Both the position numbers and the translations under genes were made by a program. The notes beneath the pieces were generated by a model. The model was given only the letters and a program-made list of their open reading frames with translations. It ran no database searches and was not told the origin of the DNA. A DNA stretch of 64,000 nucleotides from Leucobacter allii (GTDB lineage Bacteria > Actinomycetota > Actinomycetes > Actinomycetales > Microbacteriaceae): positions 2,294,001 through 2,358,000 of the forward strand of contig NZ_CP095045.1 of assembly GCF_022919155.1 (NCBI RefSeq). Direction: 5' to 3'. Shown here one piece after another: positions 27,955 to 35,948 of the stretch. How positions within the stretch are numbered: position 1 is the first letter of the stretch; the number at the start of each line of letters is the position of its first letter.

Positions 27955-28365
27955 TCGTTCCCGGACCGTCACGCCCTCAGCCGATTCCGGGGTGCCCGAA
28001 GCGGATCCCGGCGTCGCGGCCGAAGCCGTGCCCGGCGCGGCTATCGGCGTCGCTCCGGTCAGCGATGCGAGCTCGGTGAGCCGGAATCGGGCGAATCGGT
28101 CTCACCGAGGCCGCATCGCTCACCGAAGCTGCATCGCCCCCCTCCAACCGCTCCCGCACCACCCCGTGCTCCCGGCCGACGCGGTCGGGGTCACTCCAGC
28201 AGGGTGCGTGCTCTCGGTACCGTGCCGAGGCGACCCGGATCAGGCTGAAGCGGATCGGACGCGCATCGCGGCGAACCGGCGTTGTGCACTTGCTACAGTC
28301 GGATGGCCCGCGACGCCGAGCCCCGCTACAGTTCCGAACACCGATCACGACCGAAACGGTGGACG
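27955..28365. other. Intergenic region upstream of fadH with inverted and direct repeats
   Basis: No coding region seen. It holds a 19-base inverted repeat (28062-28080 against 28101-28119, 17 matches), a second copy of its right arm (28119-28137, 16 of 19), GCTACAGT twice (28292-28299, 28325-28332) as possible fadH -10 boxes, and near 28253 a piece (GGATCGGACGCGC) shared with the 25-bp tandem repeat at 19.4 kb. Confidence 0.6.
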
Positions 28366-30426
28366 ATGTCAGCGCAGACCTTCCCGCTCCTCTTCGAACC
28401 CCTGGACCTCGGCACCGCGGTCCTCCCCAACCGCTTGCTCATGGGCTCCATGCACCTCGGCCTCGAGGAGATCCCCGGCGGCTTCGAGCGTCTCGCCGCC
28501 TTCTACCGCGAGCGCGCCAGGGCCGGCGTCGGCCTCATCGTCACCGGCGGCTTCTCCCCCAACGCCGAGGGGCGCTTGACCCCGCACGCCGCGACGCTGG
28601 AGGCCGAGGAGGAGGCCCTGCCCCACCGGCTCGTCACCGACGCCGTGCACGCGGAGGGCGGGCGGATCGCACTGCAGATCCTCCACGCCGGCCGCTACGG
28701 CGCGCACCCCGGCATCGTCGCGCCGAGTCCGCTGCGCGCGCCCATCTCCGCCGTCACCCCGCGCGAGCTCGACGATGCCGCGATCGAGCGCACCATCGAC
28801 GACTACGTCCGCTGCGCGCTCCTCGCCCAGAGCGCGGGCTACGACGGCGTGGAGATCATGGGCTCGGAGGGCTACCTCATCAACGAGTTCACCGCGGCGC
28901 ACACGAACCGCCGCGACGACCGCTGGGGCGGCTCCGCCGAGCGGCGCGGCAGCTTCCCCGTGGAGATCGTGCGTCGGGTGCGCGACGCCGTGGGCGACCG
29001 CTTCATCATCATCCACCGGCTCTCGATGCTGGATCTCGTGCCCGACGGCGCGACCGCGGGCGAGGTCGTCGCGCTCGCCCGCCGCATCGAGGCCGCCGGC
29101 GCGACCCTGTTGAACACCGGTATCGGATGGCACGAGGCGCGGATCCCGACGATCGCCGCACCCGTGCCGCGCGGCGCCTTCACCTGGGCGAGCCGCAGGG
29201 TGCGTGAGGCCGTGTCGATCCCGGTCATCACGACGAACCGGATCAACACGCCGGAAGCGGCCGAACGCGTCCTCGCCGCCGGGGACGCCGACATGGTGTC
29301 GCTCGCCCGCCCCTTCCTGGCCGATCCGGCCTTCGCCGCGAAGGCCGCAGCCGGCACCCCCGAGCGCATCAACACCTGCATCGGCTGCAACCAGGCCTGC
29401 CTCGACCACACCTTCTCCGGCCGTCCCACCTCCTGCCTCGTGAATCCCCGCGCCGGCCACGAGACGGAGCTCGTCATCGCCCCGGCGGTGGCGCGCAAGC
29501 GGATCGCGGTCGTCGGATCCGGTCCGGCGGGGCTCGCCTGCGCGACCACCGCGGCCGAGCGCGGGCACGCCGTCACCCTCTTCGAAGCCGCGGATCGGAT
29601 CGGCGGGCAGCTGAACGTGGCGATGCGCGTCCCGGGCAAGAGCGAGTTCCGGGAGACCCTCCGCTACTTCGGCACCCGGCTGGCCGAGACCGGGGTGGAG
29701 CTGCGCCTCGGCGCACGCGCCGAGGCCGCGGCCATCGCCGCCGCGGGGTACGACGAGGTCGTGCTCGCGACCGGCGTGCGCCCACGACGACCCGAGATCC
29801 CCGGGGTCGGGCACCCGAGCGTCGTCAGCTACCTCGACGTGCTGCGCGACGGCGCCCCCGTCGGCGAGCGCGTCGCGATCCTCGGGGCGGGCGGCATCGG
29901 CTTCGACGTCGCCGAGTACCTGACGAGCGACACGCCGGAGGATCCCGCGGACATCCCCGGCTTCCTCGCGCACTGGGGCGTCGACCCCGATCCCGCGAGC
30001 GCGGGCGGCACCCTCCCTCCCCCGCGGATCCGGCCGCGGCGTTCGGTCGTCATGCTGCAGCGATCGCCGGGGAAGCCGGGCGCCCGGCTCGGCAAGACGA
30101 CCGGCTGGATCCACCGCACGGAGCTGTCCAGGCGCGGCGTCCGGATGATCGCCGGCGCCGCCTACCGCGGCATCGACGACGCCGGGCTGCACATCCTCCG
30201 GCCCGGCGCCGACGGGGCAGGGGGCGACGAGCCGGGGATGGAGTCGGAGACGCTCGAGGTCGACACCGTCGTGCTCTGCACCGGCCAGGAGCCGGCCCGC
30301 GAGCTCCACGAGGCGCTGGCGTCGCTCGCGGTCGCCGCCCACCTCATCGGCGGGGCCGACGTCGCCGCCGAGCTCGACGCGAAGCGGGCCATCGACCAGG
30401 GGACGCGGCTCGCCGCGGCGCTGTGA
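28366..30426 (+). CDS. fadH: NADPH-dependent 2,4-dienoyl-CoA reductase
   Basis: Reduces 2,4-dienoyl-CoA during beta-oxidation of polyunsaturated fatty acids, with FMN, FAD and a [4Fe-4S] cluster. The 686 residues match E. coli FadH block by block: LFEPLDLGTAVLPNRLLMGS, EGYLINEFTAAHTNRR, GIGWHEARIPTIA, cluster cysteines in INTCIGCNQACLD, FAD motif VVGSGPAGLACA and a C-terminal GGADVAAELDAKRAIDQGTR. The domain order is an Old-Yellow-Enzyme barrel (1-360) followed by FAD and NADPH domains. The ATG at 28366 is chosen by alignment with the family; upstream start codons in frame lack similarity. Two GCTACAGT copies upstream are possible -10 boxes. Confidence 0.95.
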   Translation: MSAQTFPLLFEPLDLGTAVLPNRLLMGSMHLGLEEIPGGFERLAAFYRERARAGVGLIVTGGFSPNAEGRLTPHAATLEAEEEALPHRLVTDAVHAEGGRIALQILHAGRYGAHPGIVAPSPLRAPISAVTPRELDDAAIERTIDDYVRCALLAQSAGYDGVEIMGSEGYLINEFTAAHTNRRDDRWGGSAERRGSFPVEIVRRVRDAVGDRFIIIHRLSMLDLVPDGATAGEVVALARRIEAAGATLLNTGIGWHEARIPTIAAPVPRGAFTWASRRVREAVSIPVITTNRINTPEAAERVLAAGDADMVSLARPFLADPAFAAKAAAGTPERINTCIGCNQACLDHTFSGRPTSCLVNPRAGHETELVIAPAVARKRIAVVGSGPAGLACATTAAERGHAVTLFEAADRIGGQLNVAMRVPGKSEFRETLRYFGTRLAETGVELRLGARAEAAAIAAAGYDEVVLATGVRPRRPEIPGVGHPSVVSYLDVLRDGAPVGERVAILGAGGIGFDVAEYLTSDTPEDPADIPGFLAHWGVDPDPASAGGTLPPPRIRPRRSVVMLQRSPGKPGARLGKTTGWIHRTELSRRGVRMIAGAAYRGIDDAGLHILRPGADGAGGDEPGMESETLEVDTVVLCTGQEPARELHEALASLAVAAHLIGGADVAAELDAKRAIDQGTRLAAAL

Positions 30427-30460
30427 GCCCGGCGATCTCGGCAGGGACTGCGGGATCGGC

Positions 30461-30466
30461 TACGGT
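30461..30466 (+). promoter_or_regulatory. -10 box TACGGT of the M20 peptidase-MFS operon
   Basis: TACGGT, six bases (GATGCC), ATG 30473. Confidence 0.55.
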
Positions 30467-30472
30467 GATGCC

Positions 30473-31822
30473 ATGAGCAGCCAGGCGGGCGCAGCGGAGC
30501 GCCTCTCCCGCATGATCCGGATCCCGACGGTGTCGGCAGAACTCGCCGAGCGCGGCCCGGAGCCGTTCGAGCGATTCGTCGCGCTGCTCGAGGAGCTCTA
30601 CCCCCGCGTCCACGCGGAGCTGGGGCGCGAGCGCATCACCGATCTCGGTCTGCTCTTCCGCTGGCCGGGGGCGGACGCGACGCTCGATCCCGCGGTTCTC
30701 ATGGCCCATTTCGACGTGGTCCCGGTCGACGAGTCCGACGCCTGGACGCACCCGCCGTTCGAGGGACGCATCTCCGGGGGCTTCGTCCACGGCCGGGGCG
30801 CCCTCGACGACAAGGGCCCGCTGCTCGTGATCCTCGAGGCCGTCGAGAGCCTGCTCGCCGAGGGCTTCGCGCCCGCGCGGGACGTCTACCTCTCCTTCGG
30901 CGGCAACGAGGAGAGCTTCGGCGCCGCGGCGGAGCGCATCGCCCAGACCTTCCAGGACCGCGGGATCACCCCGTGGATCGTGATCGACGAGGGCGGCGCC
31001 GTCACCGACGCCCCGCTCCCCGGTGTCGTCGGCCGCGCCGCGATGATCGGGCTCGGCGAGAAGGGGGCGACCACCATTCGGCTCAGCGCGCGAGGTGACG
31101 GCGGGCACGCCTCCGCGCCGCCCGCGCGCACTGCGGTGGGGCGGGTCGCGCGGGCCGTCGCGCGCCTCGCGCCCGGCACCTTCCGCGCGCGCACGCCGGA
31201 GACGGTGCGGCGCATGCTCGAGGTCTTCGCCGGACGCAGCCGAGGGCCCGCGCGGCTGTTCTACCGGCTACTCTCCCGGGCCCCGGCGCTCGCCGCGCAG
31301 GTCTTCGCGCGGCTCGGCGGCGAGCCGGCGGCCCTCGTGCGCACCACCGTCGCCCCCACGATGCTCGCCGGCGGCACGGCGGCCAACGTGCTCCCCTCGC
31401 AGGCGAGCGCCACGGTGAATCTCAGGCTCGCCCCCGGCGAGACGGTCGAGGGCACGCTCCGCCGGGTGCGCCGGCGGATCCGCGACCGCGGGATCGAGGT
31501 GGAACTCGTCGAGGGCAGCGCACCGAGCCCCGAGTCGCCGAGCGACGGCCCGCAGTTCGCGCTCCTCGCGGAAGCGCTGCGGGCGTCCCACCCGGACGCG
31601 GTCGCGGTGCCCTACCTCGTGATGGCGGCGACGGACTCCCGGTACTTCCATCGCTTCGCGCCCGCCGTCTACCGCTTCGCGCCCATCGCCATGCCCGCGG
31701 AGCTGCGCGCCACGATCCACGGCGTCGACGAGCGGGTCGCGATCGAGGAGCTCGACCGCGGCACCCGCTTCCATCGGGCGCTGCTGCGCGCGCTGCCGGG
31801 GGCACCGGAGTCCGCGCGATGA
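30473..31822 (+). CDS. M20-family metallopeptidase
   Basis: A 449-residue zinc peptidase of the M20/M25/M40 clan. Metal-binding motifs are MAHFDVVPV, HGRGALDDKG, FGGNEESFG and DEGG, with a late HGVDE histidine. A dimerisation/lid domain occupies about 195-330. The closest type is the carboxypeptidase S/Pm20D1-like group, acting on dipeptides or N-acyl amino acids; the substrate is not determinable. TACGGT at 30461-30466 is six bases before the ATG (leaderless). The MFS gene overlaps its stop (ATGA), suggesting transport coupled to hydrolysis. Confidence 0.9.
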   Translation: MSSQAGAAERLSRMIRIPTVSAELAERGPEPFERFVALLEELYPRVHAELGRERITDLGLLFRWPGADATLDPAVLMAHFDVVPVDESDAWTHPPFEGRISGGFVHGRGALDDKGPLLVILEAVESLLAEGFAPARDVYLSFGGNEESFGAAAERIAQTFQDRGITPWIVIDEGGAVTDAPLPGVVGRAAMIGLGEKGATTIRLSARGDGGHASAPPARTAVGRVARAVARLAPGTFRARTPETVRRMLEVFAGRSRGPARLFYRLLSRAPALAAQVFARLGGEPAALVRTTVAPTMLAGGTAANVLPSQASATVNLRLAPGETVEGTLRRVRRRIRDRGIEVELVEGSAPSPESPSDGPQFALLAEALRASHPDAVAVPYLVMAATDSRYFHRFAPAVYRFAPIAMPAELRATIHGVDERVAIEELDRGTRFHRALLRALPGAPESAR

Positions 31823-33288
31823 CCCGCGGCGCACCGGACGCCGGGATGCGGCGCGTGACGCTCGGGGCGCTCGCCGGCGTCGTGGGCTTCCTCGCCTTCG
31901 TCGAGTTCACGAGCGGGTTCCTCCAGGGCTACTACACGCCGATGCTCTCGGACATCGCTCGCCACCTCGGCGTGCCCGACGCCGACGTGAACTGGCTCGA
32001 GGGCTCGCAGCTCATGCTCTCCGCGCTCGTCGTGCCGGCGCTCGCGAAACTCGGCGACATGGTCGGCCACAAGCGGATCCTGCTCTGGTCCACGGCCATC
32101 ACGGCGGCGGCGAGCCTCGCCCTGCCCTTCGCCTCCACCTTCCCGCTCTTCCTCGCGGCATGGACGCTCCAGGGCGTCTACGTCGTCTGGCTCCCGCTCG
32201 AGATCGCCCTCATCTGGTCGCGGACGCGATCGCGGGAGGGTCGCTCGCTGCTGACGGCGCGGGCTGCGGGAATCCTCGTGGCAGCGCTCGAGCTCGGCGC
32301 GATCTCCGGGGCGCTCATCGGCGGTCAGCTGGTCGACTTCCTGCCGCTCGTGCCGGTCCTCGTCGTCCCCGGCGTGCTCGTCGCCCTCTGCTTCGCCGTC
32401 ATCGCGTTCGGGGTGCAGGAGTCGCCCGAGCAGCTCGGCGGCCGGCTCGACGTCGTCGGTCTGACGCTGATCAGCTGCGCGCTGATCGCTTTCACGGGCG
32501 GGCTGAGCCTGCTCCGGCTCGGCGGCGTCGGCAGCCCCTGGGCGTGGGCGACGATCGCCCTCGGTCTGCTGCTCGTGATCCCGTTCGCGCGCTGGGAGCT
32601 GCGGCATCCGGATCCGCTCATCGACGTGCGGCTCTTCCGTTCCCCGGCGCTCGCGCCCGTGTTCGTCACCGCGGCGCTCTTCGGCATGAGCGTGCTCGGG
32701 GCCCAGGCGCCGCTGTCGACCTTCGTCCGCACCGACCCCGCGGTCGCCGGCTTCGGCCTCGGCATCGGAGGCTTCGCCACCTCGCTCGTCATCGGCGTGT
32801 ATCTCGTGTTCATGGTGGTCGGTGCGCTGCTCTCCCCGTTCGTCGCCCGGGTGACGAGCCCGCGCCTCGCACTCGCCGGGGCCGCGCTCCTCGTGGCCGT
32901 CGGCTATCTCCTCTTCTTCCCGTTCCATGCCAGCTACGCGCAGATGCTCACCAACATGGCGATCGCCGGCATCGGCTCGGGCGCGCTCGTCGCGGCGCTG
33001 CCCGCCGCCGCGGCGGCGGGCGCGCCCGAGCGGCTCACCGGCGTCGCCACGGGGCTCACGAACTCGACCAAGACCGTCGGCGGCGCGATCGCGTCCGCGA
33101 TCTTCGGGATCGCGCTCGCGCACGGCATCGGCGAGGCCGCGGGCGGTACGGCGGGCTCCTTCGCCGGCTATCTCGTGGTGTGGGGCGTGTGCGGCGCCTC
33201 CGCGCTCCTCGCCGCGGTGCTGCTGCTGTTCGTGGTGCCGAAGACGGCGTTCCAGGATCGCGAGCCCGCAGCCGTCGATCCCGCCTGA
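31819..33288 (+). CDS. MFS transporter, 14-helix DHA2-like
   Basis: A 489-residue facilitator with about 14 hydrophobic segments. Motif A is seen as AKLGDMVGHKRILL, and LSALVVPAL precedes it. The 14-helix pattern places it with DHA2 drug:proton antiporters. Its start overlaps the peptidase stop by four bases, so the two are one operon. The C-terminal tail is short and charged. Substrate unknown. Confidence 0.85.
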   Translation: MTRGAPDAGMRRVTLGALAGVVGFLAFVEFTSGFLQGYYTPMLSDIARHLGVPDADVNWLEGSQLMLSALVVPALAKLGDMVGHKRILLWSTAITAAASLALPFASTFPLFLAAWTLQGVYVVWLPLEIALIWSRTRSREGRSLLTARAAGILVAALELGAISGALIGGQLVDFLPLVPVLVVPGVLVALCFAVIAFGVQESPEQLGGRLDVVGLTLISCALIAFTGGLSLLRLGGVGSPWAWATIALGLLLVIPFARWELRHPDPLIDVRLFRSPALAPVFVTAALFGMSVLGAQAPLSTFVRTDPAVAGFGLGIGGFATSLVIGVYLVFMVVGALLSPFVARVTSPRLALAGAALLVAVGYLLFFPFHASYAQMLTNMAIAGIGSGALVAALPAAAAAGAPERLTGVATGLTNSTKTVGGAIASAIFGIALAHGIGEAAGGTAGSFAGYLVVWGVCGASALLAAVLLLFVVPKTAFQDREPAAVDPA

Positions 33289-33405
33289 TCTCGAGCGGGC
33301 GCCCGGCGTCGGGCTGTGGTCGCCGGGGGGGGCGAGGCGGAGCGGGTGGCGGCAGACAGGCGGACGGGCGGACAGACGGGCGGCGGCAGACCGGCGCGGA
33401 CGGCG

Positions 33406-33984
33406 TCAGGCCGCGCCGAGCAGGCGCTCGGCCTCGGTGAGCCCCTCGGCGAGCACGGCGCCCAGCGCGTGCCGGCCGGCGCCGAGATCGGCCCAGCGCC
33501 ACACCGCCGCGACCGCCGCCCCGGCGTAGCCGGCCGCGATGATCTCCGCCCGCAACGACGGGGCGCCGTCCCGCATCAGTCGTGCGGCGACGGCCTCCGC
33601 CAGCCGCAGCTGCCGCGCGGCGCGGCCGGCGGCGAGCTCCGCCTCGACGCCCATCGTGCGGGCGTCCACGATCGCCAGGGCGAGGGTGGTCGGCGGCTCC
33701 CCCGCCCCGAAGCGCGCGAGCGCCTCGGCGATCCCGATCCCGGAATCCGCGAGCGACGCCGAGACCTCCGCGGCGCGCGCATCGAAGGCGAACCACAGGA
33801 TCTCGGACTTCGTCGCGAAGTAGTTGAAGAAGCTCGAGCGGCTGACTCCCGTGCGCCGCGTGATCTCCGTGATCGATGTCGCCTCGTAGCCCTGCTCGAG
33901 GAACAGTTCGCATGCCGCGTCGGCGATCATCTCCCGCGACGAGGCGGGCGGACGGCCGCGGGCGGCGCGGGAGGGTGCGGGCAT
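33406..33984 (-). CDS. TetR-family transcriptional regulator
   Basis: A 192-residue regulator: N-terminal TetR helix-turn-helix (about 15-60: ISEITRRTGVSRSSFFNYF-type segment, read as TSITEITRRTGVSRSSFFNY) and a helical ligand-binding part. It lies 28 bases downstream of an SDR gene on the same strand and convergent to the peptidase-MFS pair. ATG 33984 is chosen because TACAGT (33992-33997) ends seven bases upstream; the GTG at 33993 would overlap that box. Confidence 0.88.
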   Translation of the reverse strand: MPAPSRAARGRPPASSREMIADAACELFLEQGYEATSITEITRRTGVSRSSFFNYFATKSEILWFAFDARAAEVSASLADSGIGIAEALARFGAGEPPTTLALAIVDARTMGVEAELAAGRAARQLRLAEAVAARLMRDGAPSLRAEIIAAGYAGAAVAAVWRWADLGAGRHALGAVLAEGLTEAERLLGAA

Positions 33985-33991
33985 GGCCTCC

Positions 33992-33997
33992 ACTGTA
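33992..33997 (-). promoter_or_regulatory. -10 box TACAGT of the TetR gene
   Basis: TACAGT then seven bases to ATG 33984. Confidence 0.5.
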
Positions 33998-34012
33998 GCG
34001 CCGCCTGCGGCG

Positions 34013-34894
34013 TCAGAGGTGCTTGCCGCCCGTCACCGGTACGACGGCGCCCGAGACGTAGGAGGCATCCTCGGAGGCGAGGTAGACGTAGGCTCCCGCC
34101 AGTTCTGCCGGCTGTCCGGGACGCCCGAGCGGAGTGTCCTCGCCGAAGTGCACGAGCTTCTCGTCCCAGCCGGTGGCCGGGATGAGCGGCGTCCAGATCG
34201 GGCCGGGCGCGACCGCGTTCACGCGGACGCCGCGCTCCCCCTGCTGCACCGCGAGCGCGCGGGTGAAGGCGACGAGCGCCGCCTTCGTCATGGCGTAGTC
34301 GAGGAGGTCGGGCGAGGGGTTGAACGACTGGATGGAGGCGGTGACGATGACGCTCGCCCCGGGCTGCAGATGCGGCGCCGCCTCGCGGAACAGCAGCAGC
34401 GGCGCGACGAGATTGGTCGTGAACACCTCGAGGATCTGCTCGCGCTCAATCTCGGCGTTCGCATCGCGCTCGCGCTGCACGCCCGCGTTGAGCACGAGAA
34501 CGTCGAGGCCGCCGAGCTCGGCGACCGCGCGCGATACGAGCTCGACGCAGGCCGCCTCCTCGCGGAGATCACCCGGCAGCCACGCGCAGCGCGCGCCCGC
34601 GCGCTCCACCTCCGCCCGCGTCGCCTCCGCGTCCTCGACCTCCTCCGGCAGCGAGGAGATGGCGACGTCGGCGCCCTCGCGCCCGTAGGCGATGGCGACG
34701 GCCCGGCCGATGCCGGAGTCCCCGCCGGTGATGAGCGCGCGCAGGCCGGCGAGGCGGCCGTGCCCGGTGTAGCTGCCCTCGCCGTGATCGGGCGGCGGCT
34801 CCATCCGCCCGGTGAGTCCCGGCTGCGCCGGCTGCTGCTGCGCCGGCATCGGCGGACGGGGGTAGCGGGTGCGGGGGTCCTGGTTCGGGGTCAT
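34013..34894 (-). CDS. SDR-family oxidoreductase (YghA/glucose-dehydrogenase-like)
   Basis: A 293-residue short-chain dehydrogenase with a Pro/Gln-rich N-terminal extension (1-45), as in the YghA/GsiB-associated stress SDRs. NAD(P) motif: [15 protein letters not shown]. Then LNAGVQ, catalytic serine in VTASIQSF and the YxxxK in DYAMTKAAL. The C-terminal end (SGAVVPVTGGKHL) is complete. A GGGAG site stands upstream of ATG 34894. It lies upstream of the TetR gene and is divergent from the micro-gene/DUF6766 pair. The natural substrate is unknown. Confidence 0.9.
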   Translation of the reverse strand: MTPNQDPRTRYPRPPMPAQQQPAQPGLTGRMEPPPDHGEGSYTGHGRLAGLRALITGGDSGIGRAVAIAYGREGADVAISSLPEEVEDAEATRAEVERAGARCAWLPGDLREEAACVELVSRAVAELGGLDVLVLNAGVQRERDANAEIEREQILEVFTTNLVAPLLLFREAAPHLQPGASVIVTASIQSFNPSPDLLDYAMTKAALVAFTRALAVQQGERGVRVNAVAPGPIWTPLIPATGWDEKLVHFGEDTPLGRPGQPAELAGAYVYLASEDASYVSGAVVPVTGGKHL

Positions 34895-35159
34895 GTCGTC
34901 TCCCTTCCATGGAGGCCGGCTCCGAGGCGGGATCCCCGGCGGTTCCGGGCTGTTCCGGCGCTCCGGGTCCGACGGTACGCCGCCTGCCGGGCGTCCCGGC
35001 ACCCCCTCGACGCGGCGGCGGCCGTCCGGTATCTTCCCCCGAACGGCCGGTCACCGGCCCGGCACCTGCCACCCGTGCCGGGCGGGTGCCGACGCGGTTC
35101 CCGCCTGCCACAGCCGACGCCCGCGGCGCAAGGGTCTGCCCCGCGCCGCGGCACCGGCC

Positions 35160-35165
35160 TACGCT
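35160..35165 (+). promoter_or_regulatory. -10 box TACGCT of the micro-gene/DUF6766 operon
   Basis: TACGCT, six bases (CGGGCC), ATG 35172 of the 32-codon gene. Confidence 0.6.
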
Positions 35166-35171
35166 CGGGCC

Positions 35172-35270
35172 ATGAACAGACTCGGCATGCGGATCGTCTT
35201 CCTCTGGTGGCTGGCGGTCGTCGTCCTCGGTCTCGGCGGCATGTCCGCCCTCGTGCTCGCGGGGAGGTGA
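35172..35270 (+). CDS. 32-residue single-pass membrane micro-protein
   Basis: A 32-codon reading frame encoding MNRLGMRIVFLWWLAVVVLG and then GMSALVLAGR: short basic N-terminus, one hydrophobic helix of about 22 residues and a basic end. It is supported as a real gene by TACGCT (35160-35165) exactly six bases before its ATG, and by its stop lying only three bases before the GTG start of DUF6766, with GGGGAGGTGA serving as that gene's ribosome-binding site. It probably makes a membrane peptide translated with DUF6766, or is a translated leader. No known family was recognised. Confidence 0.6.
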   Translation: MNRLGMRIVFLWWLAVVVLGLGGMSALVLAGR

Positions 35271-35273
35271 ACC

Positions 35274-35945
35274 GTGCGCCTCAAGGATCACGCCCTCTCC
35301 ATCGTCTTCGCCGTCGCGTTCCTCGCCGCGCTCGTCGGCCAGTCCTTCGCCGGGCTCGCGGACTTCAACGAGGAGCAGCTGCGCCACGGCGCAGCGACGA
35401 GCCGGTGGTTCGACTTCGTCACCTCATCCGACTTCATCGTCGACGTGGCGGAGAACTGGCAGTCGGAGTACCTGCAGTTCTTCCTCTTCATCCTGGCCAC
35501 CGTCTGGTTCGTGCAGCGCGGTTCGCCCGAATCGAAGCGACCGGGCGACGAGGGGCCCGGCAGCGACGAGGATCAGCTCGTCGGCGCGCATGCCCGCCCG
35601 GACTCCCCGGGCTGGGCGAAACGACCGGGCTGGCGCCTGGCGCTGTACGGCAACTCGCTGCTGCTCACGATGGGCGCGATCTTCCTGGCCTCCTGGGTGC
35701 TGCAGGCCATGGCCGGCGTGACCGTGGCCAACGACGAGCGGCTGCTCCACGGCCAGGCGGAGCTGGGGTTCCTCGAGTATCTGGCCTCGCCCGACTTCTG
35801 GAACCGCACGCTTCAGAACTGGCAGTCGGAGCTGCTCGCCGTCGGAAGCATGGTGGCGTTCTCGATCTTCCTCCGCCAACGGGGCTCCGCCGAGTCGAAG
35901 CCCGTCGGCACGCCCCACGACGAGAGCGCCGTCGAGTCGGAGTGA
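35274..35945 (+). CDS. DUF6766-like membrane protein with internal duplication
   Basis: A 223-residue membrane protein with about four hydrophobic segments. It consists of two similar halves, each with a helix, a loop containing ERLLHG or EQLRHG, an ENWQSE or QNWQSE motif, and a second helix ending in QRGSPESK or QRGSAESK. The halves are joined by a charged, cytosolic linker of about 35 residues (90-125). The function of the family is unknown. The GTG start is inferred from spacing to the overlapping ribosome-binding site. It is convergent with the broken oxidoreductase three bases downstream. Confidence 0.75.
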   Translation: MRLKDHALSIVFAVAFLAALVGQSFAGLADFNEEQLRHGAATSRWFDFVTSSDFIVDVAENWQSEYLQFFLFILATVWFVQRGSPESKRPGDEGPGSDEDQLVGAHARPDSPGWAKRPGWRLALYGNSLLLTMGAIFLASWVLQAMAGVTVANDERLLHGQAELGFLEYLASPDFWNRTLQNWQSELLAVGSMVAFSIFLRQRGSAESKPVGTPHDESAVESE

Positions 35946-35948
35946 GCG

